Source: Streptomyces decoyicus | GTDB taxonomy: Bacteria; Actinomycetota; Actinomycetes; Streptomycetales; Streptomycetaceae | Reading direction: 5' to 3' | Length of the DNA: 64,000 nt | NCBI RefSeq assembly: GCF_019880305.1 | Contig: NZ_CP082301.1 | Coordinates: 2,914,001 to 2,978,000 of the forward strand | Shown: piece after piece, positions 17,897 to 26,358 of the stretch | Layout: the number at the start of each line of letters is the position of its first letter | How positions within the stretch are numbered: position 1 is the first letter of the stretch | Position numbers and translations under genes: made by a program | Notes under the pieces: generated by a model | What the model saw: only the letters and a program-made list of their open reading frames with translations | Database searches by the model: none | What the model was told of the DNA's origin: nothing

Positions 17897-18867
17897 CCGG
17901 CACGGCGCTCGCCATCGACGCGGGCAACAGCAAGACCGACGTGGCGCTGGTGACCGCGGACGGCGGACTGCTCGGGACGGCCCGCGGCGGTGGTTTCCGG
18001 CCGCCGGTGGTGGGCGTCGGCCGGGCGGTCGACGTCCTGGCGCCGCTGGTGCGGTCGGTCCTGGACCAGGCCGGGCTGACCGGCCCCGTCGAGCACCTCT
18101 CCGCCTTCCTCGCCAACGCCGACCTCCCCGTCGAGGAGGCGGACCTGACCGCGGAGGTCGCGGGCCGGGGGTGGGCGCGCACGGTGAGCGTCCGCAATGA
18201 CACCTTCGCGCTGCTGCGGGCCGGGCTGCCGGACGACGGGGAGCCGGTGGGCGTCGCCGTGGTGTGCGGGGCGGGCATCAACTGCGCAGGGCTCGGTCAC
18301 CAGGGGGCCGTCGCGCGCTTCCCGTCCATCGGCCGTATCTCCGGCGACTGGGGCGGCGGTTCACACCTCGCCGACGAGGCACTGTGGTGCGCGGCCCGCG
18401 CCGAGGACAGCCGCGGCGAACCGACCGGGCTGGCCCGCGCCCTGCCCGCCCACTTCGGCCTGACCACCATGCTGGAGCTGATCGAGGCCCTTCATCTGCG
18501 GACCCTCCCCGACCACCGCCGCCATGAACTGACCCCGCTTCTCTTCGCCGTCGCGGCTACCGGCGACCCGGTCGCCCGCGGCATCGTGGTCCGCCAGGCG
18601 GAGGAGATCGCCCTGCTGGCCGCCATCGCCCTGGAACGCCTCGGCCTCCTCGGCGAACCGACCCCGGTGGTCCTGGGCGGCGGCGTCCTGGCGGCCCGCC
18701 ACCCCCTTCTCCACGAACAGATCACCCGGCTCCTCTCGGAACGCGTCCCCAAGGCGGTTCCCCATGTGGTCACCGCCCCGCCGGTACTGGGCGCGGCCCT
18801 CGACACCCTGGACCGCGCGGGGGCGGAGGCGGGGGCCTACGGGCGGCTGCGGGGGGCTTGGGGGTAG
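17887..18867 (+). CDS. csnK: BadF/GlcNAc-kinase-type sugar kinase
   Basis: An ASKHA-fold kinase predicted to phosphorylate glucosamine or GlcNAc released from the imported oligomers. The 326-residue protein has the phosphate-1 motif AIDAGNSKTDVALV, the phosphate-2/adenosine segments AVVCGAGINCAGLG and PVVLGGGVLAARHP, and the GRISGDWGGGSHLADEALW region typical of BadF/BcrAD kinases. The GTG at 17887 overlaps the csnH end by 10 bp. Further upstream the frame runs through csnH and is not coding. It is the last gene of the csn operon, and its stop lies 29 bp from the stop of a convergent GntR gene. Confidence 0.88.
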   Translation: MGLTGTALAIDAGNSKTDVALVTADGGLLGTARGGGFRPPVVGVGRAVDVLAPLVRSVLDQAGLTGPVEHLSAFLANADLPVEEADLTAEVAGRGWARTVSVRNDTFALLRAGLPDDGEPVGVAVVCGAGINCAGLGHQGAVARFPSIGRISGDWGGGSHLADEALWCAARAEDSRGEPTGLARALPAHFGLTTMLELIEALHLRTLPDHRRHELTPLLFAVAATGDPVARGIVVRQAEEIALLAAIALERLGLLGEPTPVVLGGGVLAARHPLLHEQITRLLSERVPKAVPHVVTAPPVLGAALDTLDRAGAEAGAYGRLRGAWG

Positions 18868-18896
18868 GGCGGGGCGGGCGTTGGGCTCCCCGGCAA

Positions 18897-19589
18897 TCAG
18901 TCGTCCAGCGGCAGCGCGAGGTCCCGTACGTGTCCGGCGAGGAGGAGGACCGCGGCGTCCACGGCGGCCTGGGGGTCCTGGGCGCGGATGGCGTCGGCGA
19001 GGCGGGAGTGCGGATCGGCGGGGGCCGCGGTGGCGGTGTCCAGGCAGGCGGCGCGGCGGAGTTCCTCGCGCAGTGCGGCGCTCAGGGAGCGGTAGATGTC
19101 GGCCAGGACGGGGTTGTCGCTCGCCTCGGCTACCAGGACGTGGAACTCGGCGTCGGCGGCGGTGAACGCCTCGCTGTCGTGGGTGGCGAGGGCGGTCCTG
19201 CGGCGGGCCAGCGCGGCTTCGATACCGGCGAGTTGGGCGTCCGTCCGGTGCTTGGCGGCCTGGCGGGCGGCGACCACGTCGAGGCCCTGGCGGACCTGGG
19301 TGACATGGCTGAGCTCGGCGCGTTCGAGGCGGCGGCGGAGGGCGACCGCGCTGTCGTCGTCGGAGATCACGAACGTGCCGTCGCCCTGCCGGGGCTCCAG
19401 GAGGCCGGAGTGCACCAGGGACCGTACGGCTTCGCGGACCGAGGCGCGGCTGACCCCGAGGGTTTCGGAGAGCGCGCTCTCGGGCGGGATACGGCTGCCC
19501 ACCGGCCAGGTGCCGTTCACGATCTGCGTGCGGATCTCGTCGGTCGCGGTCTCCACGAGCGACACCCTGCCCCTGCGGACCGACTGCAC
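18897..19589 (-). CDS. GntR-family (FadR/FCD type) transcriptional regulator
   Basis: A 230-residue one-component regulator. The N-terminal winged HTH (about residues 8-75) contains GSRIPPESALSETLGVSRASVREAVRSL and the wing GDGTFV. The C-terminal all-helical FCD domain has Asp/His metal-site candidates (DAEFHVLVAEASDNPVL). FCD regulators usually respond to small carboxylic acids or sugar acids; the ligand here is unknown. GTG at 19589 is chosen for the ggag 8 bp upstream and because the HTH begins right after it. A palindrome at 19679-19699, about 90 bp upstream, may be its operator. It converges on csnK and is divergent from the glnX-like gene. Confidence 0.85.
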   Translation of the reverse strand: MQSVRRGRVSLVETATDEIRTQIVNGTWPVGSRIPPESALSETLGVSRASVREAVRSLVHSGLLEPRQGDGTFVISDDDSAVALRRRLERAELSHVTQVRQGLDVVAARQAAKHRTDAQLAGIEAALARRRTALATHDSEAFTAADAEFHVLVAEASDNPVLADIYRSLSAALREELRRAACLDTATAAPADPHSRLADAIRAQDPQAAVDAAVLLLAGHVRDLALPLDD

Positions 19590-19678
19590 GAGATCACTCC
19601 CCCTCTTCGGCGCGGTGTCCGGCGGCGCGGTGTCCGGGCTCCGGCATCGCCTGATGTCTGACGACTCTGCTGTCCACT

Positions 19679-19699
19679 CTAGGGGGAGACGCCCCCTAG
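19679..19699. promoter_or_regulatory. inverted repeat between gntR and glnX-like genes
   Basis: ctaggggg (19679-19686) and cccccctag-type right arm (19692-19699) form an exact 8-bp inverted repeat around agacg, immediately followed by a further ggggg run. It lies in the 284-bp divergent region, about 90 bp from the GntR start and 175 bp from the glnX-like start. A GntR autoregulatory operator is the simplest reading. Confidence 0.4.
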
Positions 19700-19873
19700 G
19701 GGGTGACGGCGGGCCCCGGCGTGGATCGCGATCCGAACAAGATCGGGGCAATCGCGGTGTGTGTGTCAGTGGCTACGGACATACTGCTGCCCATGCACCA
19801 GTCCTTCTCGTGAGCGCTCCCGGGCGCTGTGCGCGGGGGCCGGTCCCGAAGTCAGCGCCCAGGGGGAGGTTCC

Positions 19874-21262
19874 GTGTCGACCACCAGCGTGTCGGCCACC
19901 CATGCGTCACCGCCCGTCACGGGACGCAGGACGGCCTGGGCCGAGGGGCTGGACGAGCTGCGCGCCGCGGCGACGACCGAGCCCGGCAGGCTGCGGGTGA
20001 TCGGTGCCTTACTGGCCGTGCTGGTGGTGGTGTTCGGCGCGGTCACGGCCTGGCAGGTCTCGGACCGGTCGGCGGCGGCGGACGACGTGGTGAAGCACAG
20101 CCAGCCGCTGACCGCGGACGCGGCGAGCATCTACCGGTCGCTGGCGGACGCCGACACGACCGCCGCGGCGGGCTTTCTGGCCGGTGACGAGGAGAGCGTG
20201 GCGACGCGTGAGCGGTACGCCACCGACATCTCCACGGCGTCCGCGCTGCTGGTCAAGGCCGCTGCCAACAGCGGGGGTTCGGACGGTGCGCGCGCGCAGA
20301 TCGCGAAGCTCAACAGCCGGCTGCCGCGCTATACGGGGCTGGTGGAGACGGCGCGGGCCAACAACCGGCAGGGGCTGCCGCTGGGCGGTGCGTATCTGCG
20401 GTACGCCAATGAGCAGATGCGCAAGGAACTCCTCCCGGCCGCACGGGCGTTGTACGACGCGGAGACGGACCGGCTGGCGGCGGACTACGGCGCGGCGAAG
20501 GCGCGGCCGTGGTTCGCGCTGGCGGCGGGAGTGGTGGCGATCGGTGCGCTGGGGTGGGCGCAGCGGCGGCACTACCGGCGCACGAACCGGGTCTTCAACC
20601 GGGGCCTGCTGGCGGCGACGGCCGCGTCCGTCGTGGTGTTGGTGTGGCTGGTGGCGGGGCATACGGTGGCGCGTGCGGCGCTGACCGGTTCGTATGAGCA
20701 CGGCGCCCGGTCGCTGCGGGTGCTCAACGAGGCACGGATCGATGCGCTGCAGGCGCGCGGGGACGAGAATCTGACGCTGGTGGCGCGCGGTGCGGTCCTG
20801 ACCGAGGGCCAGGAGGATTTCTACGAGGCCGGTTTCCGTTCCGGGATGGCGGATCTGGCGGGCGGGGGCGAGCACGGTGCGGCGGCGGCGAAGAGCAGGC
20901 TGGGGGCGGCGCTGTCCCTGGCCGACGACGAGGCGGGACGGCGTCCGGTGCGTGCGGCGCTGACGCAGGTGCGGCAGTGGCAGGTGCGGCACGGCGAGGC
21001 GCGGGCGGCGGACGACAAGGGCGATTACGAGCAGGCGCTGGCCAAGGTGATCGGCGCGGGCGGGTCGACCGGGGAGTCCTTCGACCGGGTGGCCGCCGGG
21101 CTCCAGCAGGCGCTGGTGCATGAGCAGGAGGAGTTCCGGTCGACGGCGGACTCCGGGCGCGGGGCGCTGGGCGGGCTGCCGGTGGGAGCCGGGGTGCTGG
21201 CGGGGCTGGCGGCGCTGGGCGCGGTGCTGGGGATCGGCCGCAGGCTGGCGGAGTACCGGTGA
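19874..21262 (+). CDS. glnX: GlnX-like transmembrane signalling protein
   Basis: A 462-residue membrane protein that begins the PknG locus. It has a short cytoplasmic N-terminus, TM1 (about 39-60), a helical extracytoplasmic domain (about 61-210), two central helices (about 211-230 and 247-270), a second helical exported domain, and a C-terminal helix (about 435-455) ending in a short basic tail. The sequence has no enzymatic motif. In Mycobacterium tuberculosis, GlnX of the same position and topology relays amino-acid binding by GlnH to PknG; the assignment rests on topology and gene order. GTG at 19874 is chosen for the gggggagg just upstream. It overlaps or abuts the next gene through GTGA. 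Confidence 0.7.
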   Translation: MSTTSVSATHASPPVTGRRTAWAEGLDELRAAATTEPGRLRVIGALLAVLVVVFGAVTAWQVSDRSAAADDVVKHSQPLTADAASIYRSLADADTTAAAGFLAGDEESVATRERYATDISTASALLVKAAANSGGSDGARAQIAKLNSRLPRYTGLVETARANNRQGLPLGGAYLRYANEQMRKELLPAARALYDAETDRLAADYGAAKARPWFALAAGVVAIGALGWAQRRHYRRTNRVFNRGLLAATAASVVVLVWLVAGHTVARAALTGSYEHGARSLRVLNEARIDALQARGDENLTLVARGAVLTEGQEDFYEAGFRSGMADLAGGGEHGAAAAKSRLGAALSLADDEAGRRPVRAALTQVRQWQVRHGEARAADDKGDYEQALAKVIGAGGSTGESFDRVAAGLQQALVHEQEEFRSTADSGRGALGGLPVGAGVLAGLAALGAVLGIGRRLAEYR

Positions 21263-22308
21263 GGAGGCCTGGTGAGAGGGGCATGCGGGTGCGCGCGCGA
21301 GGCCTGGTGAATCTGCGTGCCGTCCTGGCGCCGGCCGCGGCCGGGGTGTGTGTGATGGCGGCGGCCGCCGCCGTGCTGGTGCCGGCGCTGGGCGGCGACG
21401 CCGAGCGGGCCGGCCGCGGTCACGGCGGGGTCGTCTCGCCCACGGCGACGCACCGTGCGTACGGCCCGGGGGCGGCGCCGGCCGCTCCGGCCGTCGCGCC
21501 GTGCACGGCGCACAACGCCGCGGAGAGCCTGCGGCCGTCGCCGGACGACGGTGCGGCCGTGACGCGGATCAAGGAGAAGGGCCAGCTGGTCGTCGGGGTC
21601 GACCAGAACACCTACCAGTGGGGGTACCGCAATCCGGCGACCGGCACGCTCCAGGGCTTCGACATCGATCTGGCGCGGGCGATCGCCGAGGACATCCTGG
21701 GGCCGCACCCCAAGGTGGTCTTCAAGGCGGTGCCGACCAACCAGCGGATTCCGGCGCTGCGGAAGCGGTCGGTCGACATGGTGGTGCGGACGATGACGAT
21801 CAACTGTGCGCGCAAGCGGCAGGTGGCGTTCTCGACCTCGTACTTCCAGGCGGGGCAGCAGGTGCTGGCCCCGGTCACCTCCAAGATCAAGGCATTCGAC
21901 GATTCGCTGCGGGGCAAGCGGGTGTGCACGGCGGCGGGTTCGACGGGCGAGACCGAGCTGACGGCGCAGCGGCACGGCGCGAAGGTGCTGACGGTGCCCA
22001 GCCAACTCGACTGTCTGGTGCGGCTCCAGCTGGGCCAGGCGGACGCGGTGGTCACGGACAGTGCGCTGGCGGCGGCGCAGGCGGCGCAGGACCCGGCCGT
22101 GGAGCTGAAGGGCGAGCCGTTCACGGACGAGTCGTACGGCGTGGCGATGAACAAGGACGACACGGATCTGGTGCGGCGGGTGAACAAGGTCCTGGACGAC
22201 TACCGGGGCGGCGGTGCCGACAGCCACTGGATGAAGGCGTACCGCACATGGCTGAAAGCCGATCTGCCGGGCATATCGGGGCCGCCGTCGCCGGAGTACA
22301 GCGACTGA
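21259..22308 (+). CDS. glnH: GlnH-like amino-acid-binding protein (SBP family 3)
   Basis: An extracytoplasmic periplasmic-binding-protein fold likely to bind an acidic or amide amino acid and to signal through the GlnX-like protein. It is 349 residues with an N-terminal hydrophobic helix at about 22-44, a Pro/Ala linker, and an SBP_bac_3 domain (LVVGVDQNTYQWGY, LQGFDIDLARAIAEDIL, VDMVVRTMTINCARKRQVAFS, GSTGETEL). Unlike the mycobacterial GlnH lipoprotein, no proper lipobox is visible (A-G-V-C has Val before Cys), so it may be membrane-anchored by the uncleaved helix. The GTG at 21259 overlaps the upstream stop. An ATG at 21283 behind gagagggg is an alternative that would leave the domains unchanged. 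Confidence 0.75.
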   Translation: MRRPGERGMRVRARGLVNLRAVLAPAAAGVCVMAAAAAVLVPALGGDAERAGRGHGGVVSPTATHRAYGPGAAPAAPAVAPCTAHNAAESLRPSPDDGAAVTRIKEKGQLVVGVDQNTYQWGYRNPATGTLQGFDIDLARAIAEDILGPHPKVVFKAVPTNQRIPALRKRSVDMVVRTMTINCARKRQVAFSTSYFQAGQQVLAPVTSKIKAFDDSLRGKRVCTAAGSTGETELTAQRHGAKVLTVPSQLDCLVRLQLGQADAVVTDSALAAAQAAQDPAVELKGEPFTDESYGVAMNKDDTDLVRRVNKVLDDYRGGGADSHWMKAYRTWLKADLPGISGPPSPEYSD

Positions 22309-22455
22309 TCGCTCCAAGGAGCGGAGTACCGCCACTGTCCGCCCCTGGAGGGCCGGAAGCCGTCACTATGGAACTGGACGTGGGAGGAGCAGACCGCAGC
22401 GGCCGTCCGGCCGTGGCAAACGCCGTGCACCGTACGCGTATTGGAGAGGTGATCG

Positions 22456-23781
22456 ATGGGGGTCCCTGGACCCTTTCCCGGTTCTCCGGGGAGGCCCGAT
22501 GCCCCGGTGCTGGACCGGGAGGAGGTGGACCGTGCCCTGGCGCGGCTCGGCGCCGAGTACGAGGCGATCGAGACGTCGCTGCTCGCGTTGCAGGACCACG
22601 CGGGTCGCCGGCTGCTGGAGGGCGCCGATCTGGCCGGCACCACCAAGGAGCGCTGGGCCGCCGCGGAGCGGTCCATCACGGTCCTGTGGTCGCTGTTCGA
22701 TGCGTATACGGCGGCGCTGGAGGAGGCGCGTGAGCTGCGGGCGCGCCGCCGCCGGCCGTCCCCGGAGGACCTGGCGGAGCTGACGGAGCTGCTGCACGGC
22801 GACGGGGTGACGGTGCCGGGCGCGGCAGCGGCCGGCGGCGGCGCGGAGAGCGGTCCGGCCCGGCTGAGCGAACGCTTCAGCCTGGAGGAGCTCGTCGAGC
22901 GGATGAACGGGCTGTACGCGCGGTCGCTGGACGTCATCGTGGCCGCCGATGCGGTCTGGCTGGCGCTGCCGGCCCGTATAGACCTGCTCTCGGCCGAGTT
23001 GCAGCGCACCCGTTCGCTGGCGCATTCGGTGGGGGTGCGGCCCGGTGAGCATCCGGCGGGCGATGACCTGGAGCGGATCACGGACGAGCTGGTGCGGCTG
23101 CGTGCCCAGGTGATAGCGGATCCGCTGGCGTTCTGGGTGTCGACGTCGACGGGGAGTTCGGCGCCGGGCGGGGGCCGTGCGGACACCGCGCGCTATGACC
23201 GTGCGGCCCGTGCGCTGGAGGACATCCGGCGTGAGGTGGCGGCGGTGCTGGACGTGCGGCAGGACGCGGAGCGGCGGCTGATGCAGCTGCGGGACGTGCT
23301 GTCGCGGGCGGACCGCACGCTGACCGAGGCGCGGCAGGCCCGCGGTGAGGTGCTGGCGAAGATCGCCGCGTCGGAGGTGCCTGCGGTCAGCGGCCCGTCG
23401 ACGGCGCTGCACGAACAGCTGGCGGCGGCCGCCGACTACCGCAGGCGGGCGCAGTGGCACCGGCTTTCGCCGCTGCTGGACAGCCTCGAGGAGCGGGCGG
23501 AGGACGAACTCCACCGCGCCCGTGAGTCGTTGACGGCGGTGACCGCGCCGCTGGCGGTGCGGGCCGAGCTGCGCGGCCGGCTGGACGCGTACAAGGCGAA
23601 GGTGGGGCGCCACGGCATGGCGCAGGATCCGATGCTGACGGAGCGCTATGACGTGGCGCGCCGGATGCTGTGGAGCGCGCCGTGTGATCTGCGGGCGGCC
23701 GGGCAGGCGGTGTGGCGCTATCAGCAGGCGGCGGCGGAGGCGTTGGCCCCGCAGCAGCTGGAGGGGAGAGGGGAGTCGTGA
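22456..23781 (+). CDS. conserved coiled-coil protein of the PknG locus, function unknown
   Basis: The 441-residue, largely alpha-helical cytosolic protein has no transmembrane segment or enzymatic motif that I recognise. Long amphipathic heptad stretches (about 20-60, 245-330 and 345-385, rich in Glu/Arg/Leu/Ala) indicate coiled coils. A Gly/Ala linker lies near residue 120. Its ATG has gagaggtgatcg ahead. It overlaps the pknG start by 4 bp (GTGA), so the two are translationally coupled and probably made in fixed ratio. A scaffold linking the membrane sensor pair to PknG is a reasonable inference. The 147 bp between the glnH-like gene and this one carry no gene. Confidence 0.75.
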   Translation: MGVPGPFPGSPGRPDAPVLDREEVDRALARLGAEYEAIETSLLALQDHAGRRLLEGADLAGTTKERWAAAERSITVLWSLFDAYTAALEEARELRARRRRPSPEDLAELTELLHGDGVTVPGAAAAGGGAESGPARLSERFSLEELVERMNGLYARSLDVIVAADAVWLALPARIDLLSAELQRTRSLAHSVGVRPGEHPAGDDLERITDELVRLRAQVIADPLAFWVSTSTGSSAPGGGRADTARYDRAARALEDIRREVAAVLDVRQDAERRLMQLRDVLSRADRTLTEARQARGEVLAKIAASEVPAVSGPSTALHEQLAAAADYRRRAQWHRLSPLLDSLEERAEDELHRARESLTAVTAPLAVRAELRGRLDAYKAKVGRHGMAQDPMLTERYDVARRMLWSAPCDLRAAGQAVWRYQQAAAEALAPQQLEGRGES

Positions 23782-26357
23782 CGGAGCGGGCCGACGAGCG
23801 CTGCCAGCGGCGGGACTGCGCGGGCAGTTACGAGGATGTCGGCGGTGGTGAGCTGTACTGCGACGTGTGCGGTCTGGCGCCGGTGGTCTCGTCGGGCGGT
23901 CTGCTGTCCTCGCCGGCCACGGGCCTGACGGGCCGGGCGCTCGCGGGCGGCACGACCGGCCGTGAGGCGGCGGGGGCGCTGCTGACGGTCCCCTCCCCCG
24001 GGCCCGGTTCCGGCCGCAGCGCACCGTCCCGCCCGTCGGCGTCCCGGCGCTCGGTGTCCGGGCGGCTGTCGCGTGCGGTGTCGGGCGGTGGCCCGACCCG
24101 CGGCGTCTCGGCGGTGTCGGTGCACAGTTCGGGCAGCGGTTCGTCCTCCGGGGCGGCGCGCGGGCGGCTGGGCGTCGGCCTGGTGGCGGTGCCGGAGGTG
24201 CCGCGGCCCGATCCGCGTACGGCGGTGCTGGCGCATGCCGAGGTCCCGGAGCGCAAGCGGTTCTGCAGCCGGGCGGACTGCGGGGCTGCGGTGGGCCGGG
24301 GGCGCGGTGAGCGGTCGGGCCGTACGGAAGGGTTCTGCACCAAGTGCGGCCATCCGTACAGCTTCGTGCCCAAGCTGCGGCCCGGCGACATGGTGCACGG
24401 CCAGTACGAGGTCGTGGGCTATCTGGCGCACGGCGGGCTCGGCTGGATCTATCTGGCGACGGACCATGCGGTCTCCGACCGGTGGGTGGTGCTCAAGGGG
24501 CTGCTGGACACCGGCGATGAGGAAGCGCTGGCGGTGGCGATGTCCGAGCGGCGCTTCCTCGCCGAGATCGAGCACTCCAACATCGTGCGGATCTACAACT
24601 TCGTGGAGCATCTCGACCGGACGACGGGCAGCCTCGACGGCTACATCGTCATGGAGTACGTCGGCGGCATGTCGCTCAAGGACCTCGCCAACGACCGGCG
24701 CACGCCCCAGGGCAGGCGCGATCCGCTGCCGGTCGAAGTGGCCTGTGCGTACGGCATCGAGGCGCTGGAGGCGCTCGGCCATCTGCACAGCCGCGGCTAT
24801 CTCTACTGCGACTTCAAGGTCGACAACGCCATCCAGCAGCACGACCAGCTCAAGCTGATCGACATGGGCGCGGTGCGCAGGATGGACGACCACGAGAGCC
24901 CCATCTACGGCACGATCGGCTATCAGGCCCCGGAGATCGCCGCACTGGGCCCGTCGGTCTCCTCCGACCTCTACACCGTCGCGCGCACCCTCGCCGTCCT
25001 CACCTTCGACTTCCAGGGCTATACGAACGTCTTCGCGGACTCCCTGCCGGATCCGGACAACATCGAGGTGTTCCGCACCTACGAGTCCTTCTACCGGCTG
25101 CTGGTGCGCGCCACGGACCCGGACCGGGCCCGCCGGTTCGCCTCCGCGGAGGAGATGGCCGAGCAGCTGACGGGCGTGCTGCGGGAGGTGGTGGCGCTCC
25201 AGTCGGGCGAGCCGCGGCCCGCGCTGTCCTCGCTGTTCGGGCCCGAACTCCGGGTGGTCGACACGGAGCTGATGGCCGCGGCGGAGGGCGACAGTTCGCT
25301 GCTGGGCGCGCGCGGGGCGGCGCCGGCGCGCGGGGCGCAACCGACGCCCGGCGGCCCCGCGCTGCGCCCCCTGGACATCGCCGGCGCGGCCCTGGCCCTG
25401 CCGGTGCCGCGGGTGCATCCGGGCGACCCCAACGCCGGGCTGCTCGCCGGGCTGCTGGCCGCCCCGCCCGCCGAGCTGCTGGACGCGCTGCGCTCCGCGC
25501 CCGCCGACTCCCTGGAACTCCGGCTGCGTGAACTGCGCGCCCGCCTGGAGACGGGGGACGGCGCGGCGGCGCAGCGGGTGCTGGAGGCGATCGCGGCGGA
25601 GCCCGCGGAGCAGTGGGCCGCCGCGCAGCGGGGCGGTACGGAGCCCCTCACCTGGGGCGCGGACTGGCGGGTGGTGTGGCACCGCGGCCTGGTCGCGCTG
25701 ACGACCGGTGACCGCGAGAGCGCCGCGCTGGCCTTCGACGCGGTCTACGACGCTTTCCCCGGTGAGCCGGCCCCGAAGCTGGCGCTGGGGATCTGCGCGG
25801 AGCTGCTGGGCCAGCTGGACAACGCCGTGGAGTACTACCGCCTGGTGTGGGCGACCGACCGCAGCTATGTCAGCGCCGCGTTCGGGCTGGCCCGGGTGCG
25901 GCTGGCGGCGGGCGACCGTACGGGCGCGGTCGAGGCGCTGGAGTCCGTACCGGAGTCGTCCATCCACTACATCGCGGCGCGGATCGCGGCGGTCCGCGCC
26001 CGGCTGCGGGAGCGCCCGCCCCGTGATCCGCTGTCGGCGGATCTGCGGGCGGCCGCCGAACAGGTCGAGGCGCTCGCGGACTTCGGTCTGGACGCCGAGC
26101 GACGGGAACAACTCACCACCGAGGTACTGGGCAGTGCCCTGGACTGGGTACTCTCCGGTAGCCACGGTGCCGGGCCGGACGGCTCGGCGGCCGTGGGCGA
26201 GCGGCCGTTGCTGCTCGGCAGCCCGCTGGACGAGCGCGGTCTGCGGTTCGGCCTGGAGGGGTCGTACCGCATGCTCGCGCGGCTGGCGCAGCGTGGTGAG
26301 AAAAGGATCGAACTGGTGGAACGGGCCAACCGCTTCCGCCCCAGGACGTGGGTGTGA
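23778..26357 (+). CDS. pknG: serine/threonine protein kinase PknG
   Basis: A soluble Ser/Thr kinase that in mycobacteria controls glutamate metabolism by phosphorylating an FHA protein. In 859 residues there is an N-terminal cysteine region with two widely spaced zinc knuckles (CQRRDC...CDVCG and CSRADC...CTKCG, rubredoxin-like). The kinase domain follows at about 200-470: glycine loop LAHGGLGWIYLA, catalytic Lys in VVLKG, catalytic loop YCDFKVDN and metal loop IDMGAV in place of DFG. The C-terminal helical repeats are TPR-like (residues 590-800). The first two Cys pairs are separated from the second set by about 110 disordered Ser/Gly/Arg residues, longer than in mycobacterial PknG. GTG at 23778 overlaps the previous stop. 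Confidence 0.92.
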   Translation: MTERADERCQRRDCAGSYEDVGGGELYCDVCGLAPVVSSGGLLSSPATGLTGRALAGGTTGREAAGALLTVPSPGPGSGRSAPSRPSASRRSVSGRLSRAVSGGGPTRGVSAVSVHSSGSGSSSGAARGRLGVGLVAVPEVPRPDPRTAVLAHAEVPERKRFCSRADCGAAVGRGRGERSGRTEGFCTKCGHPYSFVPKLRPGDMVHGQYEVVGYLAHGGLGWIYLATDHAVSDRWVVLKGLLDTGDEEALAVAMSERRFLAEIEHSNIVRIYNFVEHLDRTTGSLDGYIVMEYVGGMSLKDLANDRRTPQGRRDPLPVEVACAYGIEALEALGHLHSRGYLYCDFKVDNAIQQHDQLKLIDMGAVRRMDDHESPIYGTIGYQAPEIAALGPSVSSDLYTVARTLAVLTFDFQGYTNVFADSLPDPDNIEVFRTYESFYRLLVRATDPDRARRFASAEEMAEQLTGVLREVVALQSGEPRPALSSLFGPELRVVDTELMAAAEGDSSLLGARGAAPARGAQPTPGGPALRPLDIAGAALALPVPRVHPGDPNAGLLAGLLAAPPAELLDALRSAPADSLELRLRELRARLETGDGAAAQRVLEAIAAEPAEQWAAAQRGGTEPLTWGADWRVVWHRGLVALTTGDRESAALAFDAVYDAFPGEPAPKLALGICAELLGQLDNAVEYYRLVWATDRSYVSAAFGLARVRLAAGDRTGAVEALESVPESSIHYIAARIAAVRARLRERPPRDPLSADLRAAAEQVEALADFGLDAERREQLTTEVLGSALDWVLSGSHGAGPDGSAAVGERPLLLGSPLDERGLRFGLEGSYRMLARLAQRGEKRIELVERANRFRPRTWV

Positions 26358-26358
26358 C

